Below, piece after piece: positions 1 through 10,900 of a DNA stretch of 64,000 nt. Made by a program: the position numbers and the translations under genes. Below the pieces are notes generated by a model that saw only the letters and a program-made list of their open reading frames with translations, searched no databases and was not told the DNA's origin. The first letter of the stretch is position 1; each line of letters opens with the position of its first letter. Origin of the DNA: Henricia sp. BOLD:AAB3569 (lineage: Eukaryota; Echinodermata; Asteroidea; Spinulosida; Echinasteridae); assembly GCA_037783545.1 (NCBI GenBank), contig JBBELK010000308.1, forward strand, positions 1,488,001-1,552,000. The letters are read 5' to 3'.

Positions 1-121
1 TTATCTATCTGACGACACCTAGTAAACCTGACTAGTTGAGAAGTCAACGAGCAACACGGCGAGCCCAATACAGCTTACTGCAACGCTTTCCAAAACAGGT
101 GGGTGAAAACAATCGTAAAAG

Positions 122-302
122 GGGCCGGTTCATACTTCACGCGAAAGCAACGCGAACACGAGTCCGACGTAAATATGACGTCAAACATTTTGCAGCGAGC
201 ATTTGCACAAGTTGAAAGTTAAATCTTTTTCCAGTTCGCGGTGCGAAAACTTTGCTTCAAATTGCATTTCTTTGGTTTCGCGTGAAGTATGAACGGTCAA
301 CC
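122..302. repeat. Fold-back repeat
   Basis: GGTTCATACTTCACGCGAAA near 126 is matched in inverse by TTTCGCGTGAAGTATGAACG near 277. This gives arms of about 25 bp around a ~130-bp loop. It has MITE-like architecture, but the superfamily is unknown. Confidence 0.6.
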
Positions 303-1017
303 AAGCTTTACAATGTAAAACATTTTCAACAATATTGATCTATGTTTCTTCCCATAAAGCAGGAGCCAAAGTGTGACATTTTGATGCTTTGTAAAAATGT
401 CTTTTCCAATTCACTAAAAACTTTATATGAAAGTAAAAGTGTTGTTCCTTGTTATTCTTAGAAAAGTAGAAATAATGATCTTGGTAAATTTAGGTTAGGC
501 CTATATCAATAACTACAAACAATGGATTTCGCTGTCCTCAGTGTCCTGAATTTTTTCAATGTGACAAATAAACTGTATTCTTCGTTGCCAGACAACCGTT
601 ATCTTTAACGCAAGCATATCGCAGTTAAAGACAATAATATGACTCGGATCTGTGAGCACTTATTACCCCATGTGATTAATGTGTATACTTAGCAGAATTC
701 CGCGATATAACGTTTTGTCCGCGTACGATAAGGAACCAAAAACGGATAAAGATGAGTATTGCAAAGTGCACAGAACTTGCACGTGGGTTTTTGCCGATAG
801 TTGCCTGCGAGAAGTCAAGTTTTGTGAAAATCTCTATGCGTCTATATATAATCGTGCACCTGGAATGGGCGTTTAACTATTTATTTATTGCCCCTGCACC
901 CACGCGAAGAATGTGTTTTATTATACCTTTGAAAACAATGCACCACTGACCGTTTATCTAAATTATCTTTAGCCTTACACTATGTGTACTTTTCTGGACT
1001 TGAATTTCAAAATAGTA

Positions 1018-1510
1018 TTTTAATTAGTTCTTATAGCGATTTATTGAGAAATACCACTTGGGTGTTCCTAAGCAATCAGCAATATTTGGTTATCTTATTG
1101 ACTAATTTATCACTCTGTCTGACAATCTGTTACGAAGCAAGGCAGGTTATTCGCGATAACTCTGTGTGCGTTTGTTTAATTTGTGTATGAGTGGGTGTAA
1201 ATTTTAAAAATAGAAAAAGAAGAAGAAAACAAAAAGTATAGAATACCGCAAAACATCTAAAGCAATATAAAATTGTATTTTAGTTATTATAGCGATTTAT
1301 TGAGAAATACCACTTGAGTGTTCCCTAGCAATTTGCAATAATTGGTAATCTTGTGGACTAATTTATCACTCTGTCTGGAAATTTGTTATGAAGCTCGGCA
1401 GGTTATTCGCGATAAGGCAGTGTGCGCTTGTTTATGTGTGGGTGTAAACGAAAACAGAAAACGAGAAGAAAAAAACTAGAGTACCGCAAAACATCAGAAG
1501 CAATATAACT
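1018..1510. repeat. Two-copy tandem duplication, period ~240-256 bp
   Basis: The word TTATAGCGATTTATTGAGAA occurs at 1031 and again at 1287. It is followed in both copies by the same order of words (TTTATCACTCTGTCTG, GGTTATTCGCGATAA, TACCGCAAAACATC). The second copy has small deletions. Open frames in either copy do not persist in the other, which argues against coding. Confidence 0.75.
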
Positions 1511-2629
1511 GCTATTATTTGGGAAGTAGTTCCTCTTTCCTCGAGCATCGTTTCTAATTCTAGTTGCAAATCAACCGCCGCAGTGGTGTTGTTTTTGCAC
1601 ATAAGGTACGTGTGTAGTTTAAGTTGTTCAAATTTATCAACAATGCCATCACAAAACGTGCAGCCGGTCATGCGCATATCTCAATTGAACAAGCATCATG
1701 GTGTCGTGTTATGCTTACATGCTCTATACAATGTACATTCTTTATTTATGTCTATTGATCAAGAGTGTAAAAATATCAATGTGTGGACATAAACTGCCGT
1801 AGTTCGTGCTTGACTTCAGTCCCTGGCTTGGACTGGAATCGAACCCGAGTCCTCAATATTTTGGGAATCGGTTCTCATTATTTTGAAGATTCCAGCAAAT
1901 ACCTGGGCGCGATCGATTGTGAATGTGTGTAGAAAATTACAAAATTGGCAGTGTTTTGTACCAGGTTTCCGAGATGGATTTCTCAGCACCAGCTTTTGTT
2001 TTGAAAGTGCTTTGAATCGAATCCAACAGGAATCGACTTCTTAAGTGGAATCGATTCAAAAACAAGTTTAAATCTCCCAAGCCTATACAGAACGGCCGAC
2101 TGCTATACTGATCGTTACAAAAGTCCTGAGGGAAGATTAAACTGTTCATGGTTCGATGGCTTTAGGGGTATATGGTTAGTGACTGGTAACAAAAAAAAGC
2201 CGATAAATCATGGATAAACTGTGTATAGAATGTTTAAATGCAACGCTATAAGTGCATTGCTCTTTGGGGGGTGGGGAGAGGGTTATGCTGTTTTGTTGAA
2301 ATGTCAACATTTTGCAAAACCGTGGTCGTATTTATTCCGAAGATTATTATTCCGAAGGTATGTTTTTATGTGAGGTACTACTTTGCATTAAAATACAAGA
2401 TCTGAGCTCCACACATCCGGAGCCGGTGAATGTCGCTTTAAAAACGCCTAAAGTTTGACAGTGTCATGCTAATTTTCCAGTGTGCTCTTACATTTTCCCA
2501 CCGCATCGAATTTCAGTCCGATGTATGCACATTCTTGGGAGTATTGACTTTTAAAGTAAGGTTAAAGGTGATTTTTCTTGAATCGAGTGAATCGAGCCGT
2601 GTTACAAACATTGTTACAACCCTGTAGGC

Positions 2630-2792
2630 TGTTACAACCACTTTTGTGAATAGGTCATAAGTTGTGATTTTTCGACCACATTTCTGAAATTTCACAAAAG
2701 TGGGCGATATTTCACAAAACCTGTGGGCTTGAAATTCACAAGAGGAGGCGTTTTTCACAAAACTCGTGACATTTTCACAAAAGTGGTTGTAA
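2630..2792. repeat. Fold-back with TTCACAAAA iterations
   Basis: GTTACAACCACTTTTGTGAA near 2631 is inverted as TTCACAAAAGTGGTTGTAAC near 2774. Between the arms the word TTTCACAAAA recurs several times in degenerate form. Confidence 0.55.
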
Positions 2793-4845
2793 CAAGCCGT
2801 CTAATTTCAAGTTATATTTCTATAAATCGGACGCACCCTCACTTTGTGGGTGAAAATTGAAGTCATCCCATTGGTGTATCATTAAGGTGCGTGTGCGTTG
2901 TGCGTGTTCCCGTACGCACAACGCGCTTCTCTCCACCAATGACATGCTTTCATTCTGACAAGTACTGTACGTGTACATGTACTGACTTTGCCGTTTCGCT
3001 TTTGAAAGTTTGTATAATACACTCTCATCATACAGTAACTTCACATCAAGGTCTACCTTTCCCCTACATTGCACGCATGTGTATCAGAATCAACAGTATC
3101 GTGTTACGTTGTTTTTTGGTTTGTGCCTGGTTTCCGACGCGTGTTCCGGTTGATCAAGAACAAACGGAAATCCTCGCAAGGTGTTTAAGCATTTTCATGG
3201 AAAATCTAGGTCTCGTTTCCCTTCGTTTGTTTTAACAAGAAAAAAAAGGTTTGTCACCGCGTTGTTCTTCAAAGGTATAAGATATATTGCGAACATATAG
3301 CCTACGCGCGTATAGTATAGGCATATATGCCTACACGTGTCATAGTTGACAATTTCAATTTATGGTACAGTGATGCTCTTTATGAAACGGACGTCAAAGT
3401 TTCAAATGCCGCATTGTTTTCACCACTGCATAAAACTACGCGCGCGTGTGCAATCCTAGCCACAATGGAGCGCGTCGCGCTTTCACAACGCTCACGCCAT
3501 GACCAATGCAAAATCTTGATTTCTGAATGCCAAAAATGACGCTGGCTGAAAATGCTTCTGCGCACAAACATGTAAATGTGATAGAAAATGGCGCGAAAAT
3601 GTCAAGCAACTCAAAACTGCATTGTGCCGAAATTCCAAGGCTATTATTAATAAAGGGAAAATGTACCCAGCATGCTTTGTCGCCTTGGCGCGGCCGGCAA
3701 ATTGTCTGAAACTGTCAAAATTTCGGGGAACAATCCTCAACTGAAAAAAAAAACTAGGCCTATTAAACATGTGCAAAAGCAACAAACCACAAAGTATACA
3801 AATCGCCTCCACAAACCACACGTACCAAAGGAAGAAGTTCTTGTCCGGTTTCCGGGCAAGGCAATAATTGCTGAAAACCACCAAAGAGCCTCGATCGAGC
3901 TTAAACGTTCCGGTGCATCAATAACCCAAACGTCGCGAACCAACTTACATATACGTATGCCATGTACTAGGCCTACATCTTTACAATATGAAGTGGTGGT
4001 TTCGCTTTTGGAAAAACCCTGGGAAAATATGAAGTGCGTCTAATTAAATGTATTATTTTTTTTCTCAAATCTCTCTGGAGTGAAAACATAATACACAGTT
4101 TGTTTAATTCTCTACCTAAGTAAATATGAAAACAGTATTGATACACCTTCAAACTTTCAAAACGAAACCATTCCGTTTGTCAATAGTAACTTTACTCTCG
4201 AGTTGTTTTTGATCAAAACCGCATTTTAGAGTGCTTCACATCGTATACATACAAAAATAGGAAATTCAAACATGGTACGACATTTATTTTCGGCGTGAAA
4301 ACGACATAAACCCGACCGCGAGAAATTTATCACTGGGCGTGGCTGAAATTGTACACGGCGAACATGTCAGTGGCGTTTGGTATGCACGCGCGCCCAACGC
4401 AATCTGGGAGCTTCGTTAGAGGAAATTGGTGTCGTGTGTCACTCAGTGATCACGGTAATAAATGAAACACTGTAAGGCCTAAGGCCGATGCCCATTGTTC
4501 ATGTAGAGGTGTCGAGTTCGTTGTTAGAAAAAAAGTGGCATTTTCTTTCCCAGTTCATATTAAAACAACACGCGTGATGATTCTAAAACCATCTTGAATC
4601 GCGTCTACCTTCCAAAAAAATTTTTTTTTTTATGCGGAACATAAGTTATAATTTCCTCGTAATTAGTTCTTGACCTCAAATCGTGTAGAGAAACACTTTA
4701 AAGATAGAGATTTTTTACGAATCAAAAAAATCACAATTTCAAATCTATCAGCTTGTGGCATTTTAAAGGACCAATCACAAACTGGTTATAAGTCCTGCAA
4801 CCAATCGATAACTGATTATTTTTGAATTACTTCTTCTCTTGACAG

Positions 4846-4949
4846 ATTCGATCACACTTGCGCCCGATAATCAACTGCAAGATTTGTTGAATTCGTCGGA
4901 TTTGTATCAAACAGAAGACAGTATGAACACCATGTGCAGCAACGATATG
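4846..4949 (+). CDS. ELF3: ETS gene, first recognised exon
   Basis: Acceptor CTCTTGACAG precedes 4846 and donor ATG|GTGAGT follows 4949. Only one frame is open ([20 protein letters not shown]...). It enters with one base from an unseen upstream exon and leaves in phase 0. The peptide is acidic and polar, with no domain recognised. Confidence 0.75.
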
Positions 4950-7900
4950 GTGAGTCATCAAATATTCAAATTATATGCGAATATTCAAATTAGAGGCAAA
5001 TATTCAAATTATATTAAGCAGATATTTGAATTATATTTAAATTTGCTTTATTTAAATGTTACATTGAAATAATTTGCATTCATTTTAAAGTTTACGAATA
5101 CATTGTGTGGAAATGGTGCATCAAATCATTTTGCATTCATATCTGAAGTCATTTTATTCAATGAATGTTTCCCAGGGACTGGTTTTCTGTAAATACAAAA
5201 AAAGTATCCTACCGATATCCTACACAAAGAATACATAACTGAAAAGCTATACTTATGATATTTAACAATGATTTTATGTATGCAGTATGTAAATATGGTA
5301 CTGAAAGTAGAATCCACTTATGAAGTTTAAAGGCACTTGTCAAAAAACAAAACAAAACAAAAGAGAACAGATAAGCAATAACAAAAGAAAGGCAGCTCTG
5401 TACCAAAATGTTGACTCTTTAAACAATCCACACAGGGTTTTGGTTTCATATCATCTCTTAATAAAGGTGTGGCTTTGATCAATAACTGAGAGAAATGCAC
5501 AAGTAGTATGCTTATGTGTCCAATTACGGGAACCTTTTTTTCCAAATAGACAGCCGAAGTGTGACGTGGGTTGCCATTGGAATTGGTTCTAAGCTATCAT
5601 GGCTGTCGAAAAAAGTACCATTGCAAAGCACAGGGGCACGGTTCAGTGATTTTTAGTTTAGAGCCAATTGCCTAGGCAACCAACAAAAGATGACTTATTC
5701 ACTTCGGCAGTCTATTGGTTCCAACTTATGTCACATTGAATCACAGTGAGTGGTTAGTACACATTTTCAAAATGACTGGCTTGAGCTGCAGGGGCTTCGT
5801 CTTTCTGAGACCAAAATTCACACCAAAATTCTGAGCTTATCAATCCAGTTATTTAGGCAACGCCCAGTGTGTCAAATGACACTGGAGTGTACCCTGACCC
5901 TTTCAGGGGAGGATGGGTTTCGGCGCATCACAGGATGCAGACTAAACCGGTATCGAATAACCGCATTTCCTGCGTTTATCTGAAAAAGCGGAAATGGTTT
6001 GAAATGCAAGTCATGGGCTTAAAACCACAATGACCCCGAAGCCCAAATTCTTTAATTGTTTTGCCGAATGTACGTAGATTCAGTGACATTTTCGGCACAT
6101 AAATTTGACGAGTGTTGCTTTAAAACAAAGCGATGTGGAGGGAATTTGGAGTGAAAAAAATGCACTGAAAATCAAAGAATCACAAAGAATCACTTTATGT
6201 GGTTTTCAGTACCTTTACTCCAAATTCCACCACGCTGCTTTCTCTCAAAGCGACGCTCATGAAATTTACATGCAAAAAGGTTTATCGCGAATCCAGCCCA
6301 ACTTTGAAATCAGCATTTAAACCAAAACTGAGGCTGATTTTAAGTCTACAAGATCTGGGTTCCAGTCCCCGCTGCATACATGGTCCATGTGTCCTTGAGC
6401 AAGGCATTTTCTTACAATTGCCTCTCTCCACACATTAGTGAATGGATGGGTACCTGTGGGGGTCAAAAGCTGTAGAGTCTGGTTAGCTCTGCAGCCGATT
6501 TCACGAAAGAGTGCGGAGCTTGCGCAACTTTTGAAAAATGGCGCAAGCCCCATAGCTTGCGTGTTATCATCGCTAAATTGTTGTGCAACTTACGCAATAA
6601 AACATTGCGCAAGTGAGCTTACGCAACTGCGTGAAATCGGCTGCAGGACTGTTAAAACTAGCAAATCGATTGCATGCCATTTTACAAGGGGCCAATTTCA
6701 TAAGCGAGCCTTAGACTACATGTATTTCATAGACACCATGAAGGGTAAGCAACTTAAAACGTGCCTTAACTGCAGAACCAAAGTTAGTGACGCAACAATA
6801 GCCGTTTCCAAGTGCGCGCATGCTTAACCACGCCGCGACCATGCAAAAGCGCTTAACTCATCTTCTACAGTAAGCATGCCATTACTGCTTGTGATTAAGC
6901 AGCTCTATGAAATTGGGCCCACTTTTGTAGTAAGGCACTATCTTTTACCTAGAAAGTGGGGAAATCGTCGTTAGATATCTATAAATAGCTCCATTATCCA
7001 AGAAGACGGGATGCACGATAAAAACTTGCTGATCAACAATTTCACTTTTGTAAATATGTGCCTGCTTTTGTTTCTTCTGTTTGGTTTTTTTCCTGGTTGT
7101 GTTTGGGTTTATATTTTCCTAACCAGAATTCCTTGATAAAAATTCCCTGACTAAATTGAGCAACTTCAACTGGTCCAGGGAACTTTTCAAAATAAATCTG
7201 AAATTCCCATTCAGTGAAGCTATGACTCCGCGAAAGATATATTTAATGCTCTAGTCTTTTTTTCTCATTTTCTTCTTTTTTTTTAACCCTGAAGTCTTTG
7301 TCCTTTGCCTCTGTGTGAGGTTTTTAAAATTCCTTTGCAAAATTCTTTGACAAAAAAATCCCCAACTACACAGAGCACTTTAGTCAGCTGGTCCAGCGAG
7401 TTTTCCAAAATAACTTGTAATCTGTTTAAATCTAAAATTGCGAGTCAACCATATGACTCTGCAACAAGTATTTAGTGATCTAGTCTTTTTCTAGTTATTT
7501 TCTAGTTTGTTTTCTTTTTTTTCTAACCCTGAAGCCTTAGTCTTTTGTCATTCAAATATAACCATTAAAGACGCAGGCTCCTCAATGCGCGTGTGAGGAA
7601 CAAATTCGTGCCACGAAATTCACAGCTCCATAGAAAGGCATTGAGCGGTGAATTTCGTGGCACGTCGCACGTGCATTGACGAGCCAGCATCTTTAAACAA
7701 TAATACTAAATTAACAAACTTACACTTTGTAGAGATCGCAATTTACCACATTTTTTTCCTGGCAGTTTCCTCAGACTTCCATTTCTTTTCTCGCTGTACA
7801 GCTTTTCCCCGATCTGAGCGGTGACCACACTCACATGACCTCAGACCTCCCCCAGGCGATGCGGGTGTCCATCAGCGGAGAGGACGAGACTTTGCGGAGC

Positions 7901-10900
7901 GTACTGACGCCACCCGAAAGCCCAGTGTTTGCAGAGCTGACTACGCTCACTAACGGCCATGCCAAGGGGCCCATGCTTCAGGACGGAGTTGTGCCCAATC
8001 TGAAATATGAACCATTAGATGCATTTACTATGAATACTAGTGAGTATTGTTCAATTGTGGAGAACCCAAACTCCACTCTACCCAATACACTAAGTAACTG
8101 CTCCTGTGACACGATTGACTTGACTAATGGCTATAAGGTTAGGTGGCATTAGTGCGAAAAATTGATGCGCGTCACGTTCAGAAAAAGTGAAAATCACAGA
8201 ATCAACTCCAAATATCCTCCACGCCATTTTTGTTCTCAAAGCGTTGCGCATCGCATTTACACAGCGAAAAGGCTTAGCGTGAATCTGCCCTTATCAAGGG
8301 TACAGCACTACTCCGCACACACTTCATCTAGTTCCTCTACTATATTACAAGACTTCAATTTTGAGGATTGACAATGATTGAAATTTTCTTTTCTTTTCTA
8401 CTTGCAGTGTATTCACCAATGTATCCAGAAACCCCATCCTTCAGTGAAGGAATTATATGTGATGTTCCTTTTGGAGCGTCGAATATTGTACTTGCTAAGC
8501 AAGGTAAGAGAAAAAAAACAGAAGCAAAAAACTAGAGGTATTTTCCCCTTCAATTTATCTTTAAGAGAACACTCCCTCAGGTTGTGCACAAACATTGATG
8601 ACATTGTATACTTTTAAAACTAGCTGATTATCAATTTTGGTTTTTCAAATATTTTTTATTCCGAGCATTTCCCAGAGGAAGGATCAGTTTAAAAAGAGAG
8701 ATAAAACTACAAAAACATAGAAACTTCTTTAAGGAAACTTACAGATCTCCTAACATTACTGTTAACCCTCTTTGTAATAGCTGTTTCACGTCATTTAAAA
8801 AAAAATCTGGATGACAAAAGGGTTAAGAGTCAGGATGTGTTAACCAATTAAAGAAATAGTCGTCTAAGGGACTTAAAGGAAGGGACAACACTTGTTTAAA
8901 ATTATCGACGAATTCAATCAAAAATTGACCGATGTTATGCCCGTTGCATAAACCTTCAAGAATGATGTCTTGTTTCCCAACTCCCATACGCCGTGAAGTA
9001 TGTAAAAATCTGTTGTGTCCCGACTCACGCCCTCTCAAGTCCGAGCACCGAACTGCAGAACATGGCGACTTACATGAAGCGTACAGAGTTAGGCAACCCT
9101 TTGCAAGTGTTGTCCCTTCCTTTAAGATATAATTCATACATGATCAAATGGATCAAATCGACCACCATATTTTCTGATGTTATATATAAAAAAAACATTT
9201 TAAAAATTAAAAAAATGTAAAAAAAATGCATGTACCTAACAAGAGTAATAAACATTCCGAAAGTGAAGTAAAAAATCACTGTTGACGTATTTAGTTTCGC
9301 ACACACAAAAATGAAACCCGACTGATTTATTATGACTAATAGATTCTCACAGTTTTCCTTTCAATTCTAATTCTCAGTTCAATAAACAATTTTTAATAAA
9401 AACATTAAACAGTGAGCGACGTTTATGACATATTTCCGTGGAAATTTGTAAGCCCAGAACTCTTTCGGTTTCTCAAAACGGCAACTGTGATTTATATTTT
9501 CTCTTTCAGAACCAGATTTTCTGGACCATTCCGATTACTTTCCATACCACCCTGCAGAGTTTGCAGTTCCACAGTGGAACCAGTACGGATACTTGGACTG
9601 CGAAGGTAAGGTTTGTTCTCGATTTTGGGAAAGCCAATCATGGGGCAGGAACTGAGTCATGTGAGGCTTTTTGACCAATCACAACAGAGCTATGAAGACA
9701 GCTAAGCATTAGCATATCGACACACTACCTGTAAGCAGTGCCCAAAAAATCCTGTTCTTCAATCAAACAAAATTGAAATGAGAAAAAAAGTCAGTATTGT
9801 GCAATGTTTATTTATTGTGACTGTGTAAAAAGAGTGTTTCATTTTATTCAATGTCACAACATATTGACAATTAACTTTTGTTTATAGTGTATTTAGTAGT
9901 GGTGCTACTTCATGATTTTTCCTTTGGAATTTGGCTTTTGTTTTCTTGCAAGGGCGGGAATCGAACCCTGGCTGCAGAGTTGAAAATACTACTTGCCGAA
10001 TCCAGAATAGATAAAGGGTTAATGTTGCTACATTTCTTTTCCCAAAATCTTCAGATTATTCGCCGGTACCCCCTCAGCAGTCTACCTTTGATGCAAATTT
10101 TGACACGCTGCCGAACATGGAGCAATTTTTGAGCTTGATGGAGACGCAGAGACCGGTAGCGACAAATTTCTTCCACAGAGGGCACACCTCGGGTGGCGAA
10201 GGTAGGCAGACTTGATCCTTTAGTTCAACTTTAGCAGAGGGAAAGTTCACATCCAGTCAAAGGAGATGTGGAAGGGAAACCCTTCAAGAAACACACAGAA
10301 TCAAGCAGAGACAGCAAAACTTAATCTTGGACGGGATTTGAACCAGGGCCACAGAAGTGGAAGGCGAGAAAAGTAGTTACATAAAGCTTATTCTCATGCT
10401 AATTATCAAACATTGTGGAATTTGAGGATGGACTATCCATTATTTAAAAATAAGGTTTGAATAGTTTCCCTGGGTCTTCAGGCCGTTACCTTCCAACTTG
10501 TCTAAAATTAGCCATTGTACTGAAAGTGTTAATTGTTTCCTTTGAACCTGAAATGTCTACCATTTACACCCCCCCCCCCCCCCCCCCCCACCCCCCCAAT
10601 ACACGCCAGTCAAAAGCCATGACACCAGGGGCAATTTCATGGCGCGGTTTTGCAGGAGAATTTGCTTAGCACAGAAATTATTTGCCTTGTATTGCAAAAA
10701 TGGGTTGCCAGCCAAAATCATATTTGATGTGTATTTACTAATATTTTGTTACCGTTTCCAAAAACACAATTTGACATACAATTTTGGCTTGTAACACATT
10801 TTACAAATCAAATAAATTCTGCGCTAAGCAAATTTGTTGTGCAAAATAGCGCCATGAAATTGGCCCAAGGCCTTCAAGCTTCTATTGGAGGATCATTACA

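Larger units (their letters stand above)
1..4845. other. 5' flank/intron of the ETS gene, no exon identified
   Basis: No coding exon could be supported here. The first recognised ETS exon begins with a split codon, so at least one upstream exon exists, either in this stretch or left of the window. Open frames at 1583-1792 and 3672-4043 show no ETS-family or Pointed-domain features and are probably chance. The stretch also holds a fold-back (122-302), a tandem duplication (1018-1510) and a second fold-back (2630-2792). Confidence 0.5.
4950..7801 (+). other. ETS intron, repeat-bearing
   Basis: No exon is seen in this 2.85-kb intron. It contains a TAGACT-type MITE (5547-5714), a SINE fragment (about 6335-6490), two fold-backs (6492-6650, 6689-6921), a degenerate pyrimidine-rich tandem duplication (about 7090-7560) and a GCTCGTC-family fold-back (7565-7696). 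No Pointed-domain coding sequence was found. Confidence 0.6.

Noticed and set aside
3672..4043. 123-codon open frame upstream of the ETS exons as a candidate first exon
   Set aside because: No ETS-family similarity, no suitable phase-1 donor at a recognisable point, and an overlapping open frame on the other strand.
8040..8137. Extension of the 7802 ETS exon to a donor at 8138
   Set aside because: It would leave phase 0 and force the next exon into a frame that does not join the following exons; the GTGAGT donor after 8039 keeps all later phases consistent.
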